Both the position numbers and the translations under genes were made by a program. The notes beneath the pieces are model-generated. The model had not been told where the DNA came from. It saw only the letters and a list, made by a program, of their open reading frames with translations, and ran no database searches. Shown here piece by piece: positions 6,019 to 11,686 of a stretch of DNA of 11,686 nt. Each line of letters starts with the position of its first letter. Within the stretch, counting starts at the first letter, position 1. Location: the NCBI GenBank assembly GCA_934777245.1, contig CAKVND010000057.1, positions 1 through 11,686 of the forward strand, written 5' to 3'. This DNA comes from an uncultured Candidatus Melainabacteria bacterium (lineage in GTDB: Bacteria > Cyanobacteriota > Vampirovibrionia > Gastranaerophilales > Gastranaerophilaceae).

Positions 6019-6514
6019 TATTTTTACAGAAAATATTTTTGAAGGCTGGAAGCCTGATGAAAAAGATATAATTGAAAAAACTCGCAAGTTGTTGGAATTC
6101 TATATTTCTGAACTCAAAGAGCAAAGTTGTTTGAATGAGCGCGAATATTCTACAATTACTCTTGATATTGTTTTATGTGATTCAGAAAAAACGCATGAAT
6201 ATAATAGAGATTACAGAAACAAAGATTATCCGGCGGATATTATTACTTTTGCGATTTTTGCAGATGATGAAAACAGCTTTATTTTTGACGGAGAAATTAA
6301 TCTTGGAGAAATCGTTATCGCTCTAGACAAGGTTATAGAAGGTGTTAACCGCGATATAAGTCATTCAAAGAATAAAGAGCAAGAATTATTTTTCTTAATA
6401 AGTCATGGACTCATGCATCTTTTGGGGTTTGACCATCAGAGTGAAGAAGAATATAATTTTGTTATAAAAGAACAGCGAAGGGCTTTGGAGAGTATTGAAT
6501 ATGACAAAATTTAA
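6005..6514 (+). CDS. ybeY: Endoribonuclease YbeY (16S rRNA maturation)
   Basis: A 169-residue protein with the diagnostic zinc motif H-G-L-M-H-L-L-G-F-D-H at 134-144, whose three histidines (134, 138, 144) bind the metal. The upstream family signature is at about 67-83 (Y-N-R-D-Y-R-N-K-D-Y-P-A-D-I-I-T-F), where most members have T-D-V-L-S-F. YbeY acts in 16S rRNA 3'-end maturation and 70S ribosome quality control. A G-G-A-A-A-A-G-rich purine tract inside the end of pgpH serves as ribosome site. The gene overlaps pgpH by 14 nt at its start and dgkA by 14 nt at its end, which suggests coupled translation. Confidence 0.95.
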   Translation: MTTINIFTENIFEGWKPDEKDIIEKTRKLLEFYISELKEQSCLNEREYSTITLDIVLCDSEKTHEYNRDYRNKDYPADIITFAIFADDENSFIFDGEINLGEIVIALDKVIEGVNRDISHSKNKEQELFFLISHGLMHLLGFDHQSEEEYNFVIKEQRRALESIEYDKI

Positions 6515-6869
6515 AGCGCAAGGATTTAATAATACATTTAAAAATGCGAGAAAAGGTTTCAGACTTGTATTAAAAAGCGAAATGAATATAAGAATTCATG
6601 TCGCAATTGCCACGTTTGTTGTATTTATGGCACTATTTCTTAAATTCTCTGCAATAGAATTTTGTTTACTTCTGTTTGTAATCGGACTTGTAATTGTAGC
6701 AGAAATGTTGAATACAGCAATCGAATTTACACTTGATTCTATTTATCACAATAAATACTCTCGAATGGTAGGTATGGCAAAAGATATTTCAGCAGGTGCT
6801 GTAATGTTCGCGTCATTAATCAGCGTGCTTGTCGGAATTGTGTTATTTGGAAACAAATTGTTCTTTTAA
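6501..6869 (+). CDS. dgkA: DgkA-type lipid kinase (diacylglycerol or undecaprenol kinase)
   Basis: From ATG 6501 this encodes 122 residues, the usual length of the small integral-membrane kinase family. Three membrane helices lie near 30-48, 50-75 and 95-118. The active-site signature is visible: A-E-M-L-N-T-A-I-E-F (about 67-76) and the later M-A-K-D-I-S-A-G-A-V-M. The family phosphorylates diacylglycerol (Gram-negative type) or undecaprenol (Gram-positive type). The substrate cannot be fixed from sequence alone, though the pgpH-ybeY context matches the undecaprenol kinase locus of Bacillus. A TTG at 6495 is possible, but ATG 6501, about 10 nt after GGAG, is better placed. Confidence 0.93.
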   Translation: MTKFKAQGFNNTFKNARKGFRLVLKSEMNIRIHVAIATFVVFMALFLKFSAIEFCLLLFVIGLVIVAEMLNTAIEFTLDSIYHNKYSRMVGMAKDISAGAVMFASLISVLVGIVLFGNKLFF

Positions 6870-6870
6870 T

Positions 6871-8046
6871 TTAAAGTACTTCAATGATTTGTTTTATATT
6901 ATCACAAGTAATATTGTTCAAGGCTATTGATTTATGTTCATTTTTTAACGCTTGTTTTTCTTTTAAAATAGTTAAAACTTTCAACAATAATGTTTGATTT
7001 TTGCTATCTAAAAGAGTTTCCAACTCTTCAACATCATCAACAAAATCAACTGCAAAGAATACAAAATCGCTTTCGTCGTACAATTCTTCATATAATAAAC
7101 TGTTTAATTTTTGTTCATTAATTTTACTCAAAAGATTGCCAATCGCTTGAACTTCATCTTTTGTGTTTTTATCACAATCAAACAAATACTCTTCATTTGA
7201 AAGTAATTCCGCAAACTTATCTTTTGCAAGTCTTAGTAATATTGCAGAAGTACTTGTTAAATTTTCGTGATACAAGCTTTCAAAAATATTGTACAAATTG
7301 TAATCAAGAACTGCTGACGGAGGTATAATTTCCGGAATAGCATTCACGATATGACTCAAAACCAAAACACCGTCATCAAGATTATCTTTTAAAAGTTCTT
7401 CCAATGATATCAAATACGGAATCTCTGATGCTATATTTTCAGAAAGCGTAGACTTTTTCATAACATCAAGTATCGGTTTTAATGCATCTTTAGCCTGATA
7501 AGAAACCAAAAATTTGATTGCATTGTATTTTTCAAACTCATCTTCGGAATTCAGTTGATTTAACGCTTCAGATTTTGAAACATCATCATTCATTTTAGCC
7601 AAAACTTCAATAGAATTAATACTCAAAGGCTCAAATGAAGATTTTGCGGAAGTTCTCAAAAGAGGCAACAATTCTTCTAAATACTCGTTTGGTACAAGTG
7701 AAAAGAATTTTGTAGCATAAGCCTTTTTATTATCATCACCATTTATGTAAATTTCTTTTATAACAGGCAAAAGTTCTATTCCGCCAAACTTATATAAAAC
7801 TTCAGCAAACACATTATCATAAGATGATGAATAGTATTCAAAAAAATTTAACAAATTCAAATAATTATCTTTAGTACAAGCAAACTGAATACGTTTTGCT
7901 ACATTATTTTTTACAAAGTCGAACAAAAAATCGTCTTGTTTTACTAATTTTGCAAAAAGTGCTACGTCAGAATTGTCAACAAGAGATTTTGCGACAGCCT
8001 CATACTCAGCAGGATTCTTTCCTGTGAGTTTCTTAATTAAATCCAT
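6871..8046 (-). CDS. Alpha-helical, probably HEAT-repeat-like protein, unknown function
   Basis: The 391-residue protein has no signal peptide or membrane segment, is acidic, and is almost entirely predicted helix. Pairs of helices recur, with leucine-rich segments such as L-L-P-L-L, I-E-V-L-A-K-M and A-I-K-F-L-V at roughly 35-40-residue intervals, as in HEAT or armadillo solenoids. I do not recognise a named family and see no catalytic motif. It starts 6 nt after the stop of the DprA/SLOG-like gene, so the two are probably co-transcribed. A scaffold or protein-binding role is the likeliest reading. Its stop lies one base from the dgkA stop on the other strand. Confidence 0.75.
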   Translation of the reverse strand: MDLIKKLTGKNPAEYEAVAKSLVDNSDVALFAKLVKQDDFLFDFVKNNVAKRIQFACTKDNYLNLLNFFEYYSSSYDNVFAEVLYKFGGIELLPVIKEIYINGDDNKKAYATKFFSLVPNEYLEELLPLLRTSAKSSFEPLSINSIEVLAKMNDDVSKSEALNQLNSEDEFEKYNAIKFLVSYQAKDALKPILDVMKKSTLSENIASEIPYLISLEELLKDNLDDGVLVLSHIVNAIPEIIPPSAVLDYNLYNIFESLYHENLTSTSAILLRLAKDKFAELLSNEEYLFDCDKNTKDEVQAIGNLLSKINEQKLNSLLYEELYDESDFVFFAVDFVDDVEELETLLDSKNQTLLLKVLTILKEKQALKNEHKSIALNNITCDNIKQIIEVL

Positions 8047-8052
8047 AATTCA

Positions 8053-8628
8053 CTAATCCAAATAGAATACTGTAACTACTTTGTGATTTTCTTCAGCATA
8101 ATCAACTGCTTTATGAAGAGTTTTACTTGTATGTGACAAGAAGCAGATTAATTGGTTACAATCGTCAATAATTTCTCTGTTACAAACTCTTGAAGCGTCA
8201 GCCAAAGTCATCATTGCTCTGTCAGAATGCTCAACTATATTTGGAACACCTATTAATTGGTCTTGAACGTCAGAAGGTTGTTGACCAATAGTTTGAGGTA
8301 AAATAACTTTCAATTTATCAGGATTAGATTTCATAGCGCCTCTAATCGCAGCTGCGTTTGTACCGCATGAACCACCTGATGTAATAATAGTATTACCTTG
8401 GCGAACAAGAGCTGTTGCCAAAGTTTCAATCATTTGTTGGTGAGTAATAGCAAGGTTTCTTGAACCGATAATTGCAATTCTCTTGGCGGGTTGCTTTATA
8501 GTAGCCAATTCCATAGCAAGCTCATCTACTGTATCCGGAGCATGCTCTGCTGTGTCTAAATCGCCCATTGGAACCATAATGGATGGCTGTTTTTGTTCGT
8601 CGTCAATTGAATTAAAAATTTCGTTCAT
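8053..8628 (-). CDS. Single-domain DprA/SLOG-like protein, cyanobacterial type
   Basis: The 191-residue protein has about 50 variable residues followed by a Rossmann-like SLOG fold: R-I-A-I-I-G-S-R (about 50-57), then T-H-Q-Q-M-I-E and I-I-T-S-G-G-S-C-G-T-N-A-A-A-I-R-G-A-M, the phosphate-binding loop of the DprA/LOG superfamily. The end Q-L-I-C-F-L-S ... V-V-T-V-F-Y-L-D closely resembles the short proteins called 'DNA recombination-mediator protein A' in cyanobacteria as I remember them. True DprA loads RecA on single-stranded DNA during transformation, but it is longer, so that role should not be assumed. The start is supported by AAAGGTGG a few bases upstream. Confidence 0.85.
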   Translation of the reverse strand: MNEIFNSIDDEQKQPSIMVPMGDLDTAEHAPDTVDELAMELATIKQPAKRIAIIGSRNLAITHQQMIETLATALVRQGNTIITSGGSCGTNAAAIRGAMKSNPDKLKVILPQTIGQQPSDVQDQLIGVPNIVEHSDRAMMTLADASRVCNREIIDDCNQLICFLSHTSKTLHKAVDYAEENHKVVTVFYLD

Positions 8629-8647
8629 CGTACCACCTTTTTTTAAA

Positions 8648-8676
8648 TTGAAAAATAATTATTTTTTTTGTATGCT
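8648..8676 (+). promoter_or_regulatory. Tentative promoter for pcrA
   Basis: TTGAAA (8648-8653) and TATGCT (8671-8676) are 17 nt apart on the plus strand. An alternative is TTGTAT (8668-8673) with CAAAAT (8691-8696), also at 17 nt. Both -10 boxes are weak. Either would overlap the divergent minus-strand promoter. Confidence 0.25.
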
Positions 8677-8702
8677 TATAAATAATATCACAAAATAGGC
8701 AA
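8675..8702 (-). promoter_or_regulatory. Promoter for the DprA/SLOG-like and HEAT-like genes
   Basis: On the minus strand, TTGCCT (8702-8697), a 16-nt spacer, then TATAAG (8680-8675). The -10 matches consensus at 5 of 6 positions and the -35 at 4 of 6. The leader to the ATG at 8628 would be about 40 nt, including an A-run and a strong ribosome site. Confidence 0.55.
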
Positions 8703-8717
8703 TTTGGGAATAGGGGA

Positions 8718-11303
8718 ATGGAAAATATTTTAGAAGGGCTTAATAAAGAGCAGTTAGAAGCAGCGAAAACAACACAAGGAGCATTATTAATACTTGCAGG
8801 TGCAGGTAGTGGTAAAACAAAAGTTTTAACATCTAGAATCGCTTATATGATTCAAAATGGCGCGATTGCAGGCAAAATTCTTGCTGTAACTTTTACAAAT
8901 AAAGCTGCAAAAGAAATGAAAGAACGTCTTTCTAAAATGTTAGGTGAAAATATTGTTAAATATATGTGGGTTGGCACGTTTCACAGTATTTGCGGGCGTA
9001 TATTAAGACAAGATATAGAAAACTATTCGTTTCAATCAGGTAAAAAACTTGATAAGAATTTTACAATTTATGATGAAACAGATTCTGTTGCAGTAATTAA
9101 GCAAGCAATTAAAAAATTGAATTTGGATGATAAAATTTATCAGCCAAAACTAATTAAGGCCGTTATTTCAAACGCAAAGAACAAAATGCAGGATGCGTAT
9201 ACATTTGCAACTTTTGCGCGCGATTTTAAATCACAAAAAATTGCCCAAGTTTTCGAATTCTATGAAAACGCGCTTAATAACAATAATGCAATCGACTTTG
9301 ATGATATGTTAATGCTTTGCGTAAAACTTCTTGAACAAAATCCTGAAGTCAGAAAAAAATATTATGATAAGTTCCAACATATTATGGTCGATGAATATCA
9401 AGATACAAACCAAGCGCAATATCAACTTGTAAAAGCGCTTTACACAAACTTACAAGCCGATATTCCTGATTCTCGCTCACTTTGCGTTGTAGGTGATGTT
9501 GACCAATCTATTTACAGTTGGCGTGGTGCTGATTTTAGAATTATTATGAATTTTCAAAACGATTTTCCAAAGGCTAAATTAGTTAAGTTGGAGCAAAATT
9601 ACCGTTCTACTGCAAATATCTTGAACGCAGCAAACGCCATTATTGAAAATAATGAAGAACGTGTTGATAAAGTTCTTTATTCGCAAAAAGGCGATGGTGA
9701 AAAGATTTCGCTTTATGAAGCGCAAGACGAAGCGGATGAAGCAAATTACATTGTTAAATCAATTCGAGATACTTCTGATAATTATAATCAATTTTCGATT
9801 TTATACAGAACAAACGCTCAATCGCGTGCATTGGAAGAAGCTTTAATTGCTGCCGGCATTCCATATAGAATTTATGGTGGTCTTAAGTTCTATGACCGTA
9901 AGGAAATTAAGGATGCGATTGCATACTTGAAATTAATTTACAATCCTGATGATTCACAGTCTTTACGAAGAATTATTAACGTGCCAAAGCGTGCAATTGG
10001 TGAAACCACGCTTAAGCATTTGCAAGAATACGCAGATGAAAATGACATCAGCTTATATTCAGCTATTATGGATGTTGATAATATTTCTACAATCAAATCC
10101 GGAACAGCGACTAAATTAAAAGATTTTGCAACACTTGTAGAAAAACTTAAAGAAGCACAATCAAGATACAGTTTGCCGGAATTCTTGAGTTTGATATTAG
10201 AAAAGAGCGGTTATTTGAGAGAACTTCAAGCAACAGGTGCTGATGAAGACCAAACAAGAATTGAAAACTTGCAAGAGTTGGTAAACGTAGCAAACGAATT
10301 TGAGCCGGAAGAAGTTGGGAATGAATTGGGCGAATTTCTTTCACAAGTATCTTTAGTTTCCGATATTGACGGAATGGAAGAAATTGCGAATAATGTTACT
10401 CTTATGACTCTTCACGCATCAAAAGGTTTGGAATTTCCTATCGTATTCTTAGCAGGTTGTGATGAAGGTATTTTCCCTTCTGCAAGATGCTCAAACAGCT
10501 TGTCAGAATTGGAAGAAGAACGCCGCTTGATGTACGTAGGTGTTACAAGAGCAGAAAATAAATTGTACTTAACCACCGCTAAACGTCGTCAAATGTGGGG
10601 TGAATACAAATATTACACTCCAAGCAGATTTTTAGAAGAAATCCCATCTACACTTGTAGATAACGTTGAATCAGCATTTTCAGATTATTCTGACCATAGA
10701 AGCACATTCAATAGCGCGGTTAAGAAAGTTCAAGGAGGCTATAATAAAGGTAAATTTAGTGATAGAAGTAATAACGGCTCTTCTTTTGGAACTGCTAAAA
10801 AATCTTCAAGCGCTTCGTTTAGCTCTGATGGTTTTGTAAAACCGTCAACAGGTTTTGGTGCAAACTTTGTTGCTCCATCTTCTAAAAATAATAATTCATC
10901 AGGCTTCGGTAAAAACTTTGTAGCTCCTGCTGCTAAAAAGACAACAAATGTCGTGCAAAGAACACCAAGCAGAATGATTTTGAAAAAGAATCCTATAAAT
11001 AAAGAAAAAGAGGAAGCAAAAATCAAGGCATTCTTTGAAGATAACGTTATGAAACGTAAATTAGAAGAAGAAAAGCGCCAAGAAGCTATTCGCTTAGAAG
11101 AAAAACAAAAAGAAGAAGCATTAAAAAACACTGCAACTCAATATTTCTTTAATGTTGGAGAAAGAGTTTTCCACGAAAAACTAGGCGTCGGTGAAATTGC
11201 AGACGTAATCCAAATTGGCGAAAGTACAATGTATACAATTGATTTCGGTAAAATGGGTAAAAAAGCAATGGATGCAACTTATGCGAGATTGAAGAAAATT
11301 TAA
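8718..11303 (+). CDS. pcrA: PcrA/UvrD-type superfamily 1A DNA helicase
   Basis: The 861-residue protein has an L-N-x-E-Q Q-motif near residue 8, Walker A G-A-G-S-G-K-T (28-34), D-E-Y-Q-D (225-229), G-D-V-D-Q-S-I-Y-S-W-R-G-A-D (259-272), T-L-H-A-S-K-G-L-E-F around His566 and V-G-V-T-R-A-E with Arg611. These are all SF1A motifs for ATP-driven 3'-5' unwinding in repair and replication-fork maintenance. After about residue 650 a Ser/Gly/Asn-rich linker with a twice-repeated G-F-G-x-N-F-V-A-P leads to a charged helix (about 765-805). A Tudor-like C-terminal domain (about 812-861, beginning G-E-R-V-F-H-E-K-L-G-V-G) follows; in PcrA it contacts RNA polymerase. The length exceeds the usual 720-750 mainly through the linker. 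A GGGA site lies about 8 nt upstream of the start. Confidence 0.96.
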   Translation: MENILEGLNKEQLEAAKTTQGALLILAGAGSGKTKVLTSRIAYMIQNGAIAGKILAVTFTNKAAKEMKERLSKMLGENIVKYMWVGTFHSICGRILRQDIENYSFQSGKKLDKNFTIYDETDSVAVIKQAIKKLNLDDKIYQPKLIKAVISNAKNKMQDAYTFATFARDFKSQKIAQVFEFYENALNNNNAIDFDDMLMLCVKLLEQNPEVRKKYYDKFQHIMVDEYQDTNQAQYQLVKALYTNLQADIPDSRSLCVVGDVDQSIYSWRGADFRIIMNFQNDFPKAKLVKLEQNYRSTANILNAANAIIENNEERVDKVLYSQKGDGEKISLYEAQDEADEANYIVKSIRDTSDNYNQFSILYRTNAQSRALEEALIAAGIPYRIYGGLKFYDRKEIKDAIAYLKLIYNPDDSQSLRRIINVPKRAIGETTLKHLQEYADENDISLYSAIMDVDNISTIKSGTATKLKDFATLVEKLKEAQSRYSLPEFLSLILEKSGYLRELQATGADEDQTRIENLQELVNVANEFEPEEVGNELGEFLSQVSLVSDIDGMEEIANNVTLMTLHASKGLEFPIVFLAGCDEGIFPSARCSNSLSELEEERRLMYVGVTRAENKLYLTTAKRRQMWGEYKYYTPSRFLEEIPSTLVDNVESAFSDYSDHRSTFNSAVKKVQGGYNKGKFSDRSNNGSSFGTAKKSSSASFSSDGFVKPSTGFGANFVAPSSKNNNSSGFGKNFVAPAAKKTTNVVQRTPSRMILKKNPINKEKEEAKIKAFFEDNVMKRKLEEEKRQEAIRLEEKQKEEALKNTATQYFFNVGERVFHEKLGVGEIADVIQIGESTMYTIDFGKMGKKAMDATYARLKKI
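10851..10928 (+). repeat. In-frame repeat inside the PcrA linker
   Basis: Nine residues G-F-G-x-N-F-V-A-P occur at residues 712-720 and 729-737, a 51-nt period. The two DNA copies (10851-10877 and 10902-10928) differ at several third positions, so the duplication is either old or kept by selection on the protein. Confidence 0.7.
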
Positions 11304-11378
11304 CAGTGATATTTTTTTACTTATTGAAAGAGAATATTATTACTATTGCATTTTAAATGCTTTTATATTATTATCTTC

Positions 11379-11414
11379 ATGTCAGAAAACAACCCACATT
11401 TGAATATACCGTAA
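11379..11414 (+). CDS. Possible 11-residue leader peptide
   Basis: ATG through TAA encodes M-S-E-N-N-P-H-L-N-I-P. A -10-like TATTAT ends 7 nt before the ATG, and the stop codon runs into the left arm of the following hairpin, as in attenuation leaders. There is no ribosome site and no run of a single amino acid, so it may be a chance ORF. Confidence 0.2.
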   Translation: MSENNPHLNIP

Positions 11415-11436
11415 ATGCCTTTAAATGGGTATTTTT
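11413..11436 (+). terminator. Attenuator-like hairpin with T-tract
   Basis: AAATGCC (11413-11419) pairs with GGTATTT (11428-11434), including one G-T pair, across an 8-nt loop. The T-tract covers 11432-11436. The stem is weak, and an alternative pairing of ATACC (11406-11410) with GGTAT (11428-11432) competes with it. It lies about 75 bases before the S5-like start. Confidence 0.3.
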
Positions 11437-11509
11437 AGCTTTGGTTATTTGAATGTCTATAAAATTATAAAACCGAAAAGTAAAACAATTTAAGAAAGGT
11501 ATTATTAAA

Positions 11510-11686
11510 ATGACAGAAGAAAAAATCGAATCTCAAGTTGAGGAAACTGTTGTGGAAGAAACTACTGCAACTGAAGCAGTAGCAGAAGAAAACGTAGAAC
11601 AGCTTCCTGCAAAAAGACAACGTAACAGAAAGAAAAGAGTTGAAACTCAAGAATCTAAGCCTGAATCTGAATGGACAGAACAAGTT
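11510..11686 (+). CDS. rpsE: Probable ribosomal protein S5, N-terminal part only
   Basis: Fifty-nine residues are visible before the window ends. Residues 1-31 are an acidic, Glu/Val/Thr-rich extension, and 35-43 are basic (K-R-Q-R-N-R-K-K-R). The last residues, S-E-W-T-E-Q-V, match the place where bacterial S5 begins its conserved N-terminal double-stranded-RNA-binding fold (typically x-W-x-E-R-V-V-x-I-x-R-V). S5 sits in the 30S subunit and helps decoding accuracy. The identification rests on about seven residues plus the charge pattern. If correct, the gene begins its own transcription unit here rather than following rplR in a spc-type operon. The ATG has the site AGAAAGG at about 10 nt. 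Confidence 0.5.
   Translation, partial: MTEEKIESQVEETVVEETTATEAVAEENVEQLPAKRQRNRKKRVETQESKPESEWTEQV

Larger units (their letters stand above)
11304..11509 (+). other. Leader region upstream of the S5-like gene
   Basis: This 206-base stretch carries a near-perfect palindrome GCATTT-T-AAATGC (11349-11361). It also has -10-like boxes (TATATT 11364-11369; TATTAT 11366-11371), an 11-codon ORF (11379-11414) and a hairpin with a T5 tail. A second AT-rich promoter-like stretch follows (TTAGCT 11435-11440, TATAAA 11458-11463, 17-nt spacing). The ribosome site AGAAAGG (11493-11499) precedes the next ATG by 10 nt. No clear terminator follows pcrA. Confidence 0.45.

Noticed and set aside
6495..6869. TTG start at 6495 for dgkA
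   Set aside because: ATG 6501 is two codons later, better spaced from GGAG (6487-6490), and gives the same 14-nt overlap as the preceding junction.
8053..8628. Calling the SLOG protein a full DprA or a cytokinin-activating LOG enzyme
   Set aside because: It is too short for full DprA with its extra domains, and I do not see the LOG signature P-G-G-x-G-T-x-x-E; the resemblance is to short cyanobacterial DprA-like proteins.
10739..11131. 130-residue minus-strand ORF opposite the pcrA linker
   Set aside because: It is a Phe/Leu/Ser-rich mirror of the Lys/Glu-rich and Ser/Asn-rich pcrA frame, with no ribosome site or promoter.

Overview
This is an AT-rich chromosomal window of housekeeping genes. 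It carries eleven protein genes, two of them cut by the window edges. The gene set suggests a bacterium from the non-photosynthetic sister lineage of Cyanobacteria (Vampirovibrionia/Melainabacteria, perhaps a Gastranaerophilales gut type). The pointers are low G+C, a single-domain DprA/SLOG-like protein that closely resembles the cyanobacterial 'DNA recombination-mediator protein A' as I remember it, and a pgpH-ybeY-dgkA-cdd neighbourhood like that of Firmicutes. This placement is inference from remembered family features, not from a search.

Layout: (1) 1-679, minus: the N-terminal half of a sucrose-transporter-like MFS permease. (2) 690-803: a divergent promoter region. Its plus-strand promoter is a perfect TTGACA-N16-TATAAT whose predicted start site is the A of an ATG, so the mRNA looks leaderless. 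(3) 803-2589, plus: a small secreted Q/N/Y/R-rich protein, then rqcH (NFACT ribosome-rescue factor) joined by a 1-nt stop/start overlap. (4) 2590-3184: a gene-free stretch packed with palindromic interspersed repeats, including a head-to-head pair ending in T6 that may serve as a terminator. (5) 3185-6869, plus: a probable operon cdd, small zinc-ribbon protein, pgpH (c-di-AMP phosphodiesterase), ybeY, dgkA, with 14-nt overlaps between the last three genes. Its promoter again puts the start site at the first ATG. (6) 8628-6871, minus: the DprA/SLOG-like protein followed by an alpha-helical, probably HEAT-like protein, ending one base from the dgkA stop. (7) 8718-11303, plus: pcrA/uvrD helicase with a long low-complexity linker and a C-terminal Tudor-like domain. 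(8) 11304-11509: a leader region with an 11-codon ORF and an attenuator-like hairpin. It precedes the start of what is probably ribosomal protein S5 (rpsE), cut by the window end.

The central operon joins nucleotide salvage (Cdd), c-di-AMP turnover (PgpH), 16S rRNA maturation and ribosome quality control (YbeY) and lipid-carrier phosphorylation (DgkA). Together with RqcH and S5 the window is weighted towards ribosome function. I see no defence system, phage, IS element, CRISPR array, tRNA or rRNA. The least ordinary signals are the two apparently leaderless genes sharing the same -10-to-ATG distance, the Asp-to-Glu change in RqcH's conserved DR pair, the repeat cluster, the zinc-ribbon protein inside the c-di-AMP operon, and the isolated S5-like gene with a possible attenuator.
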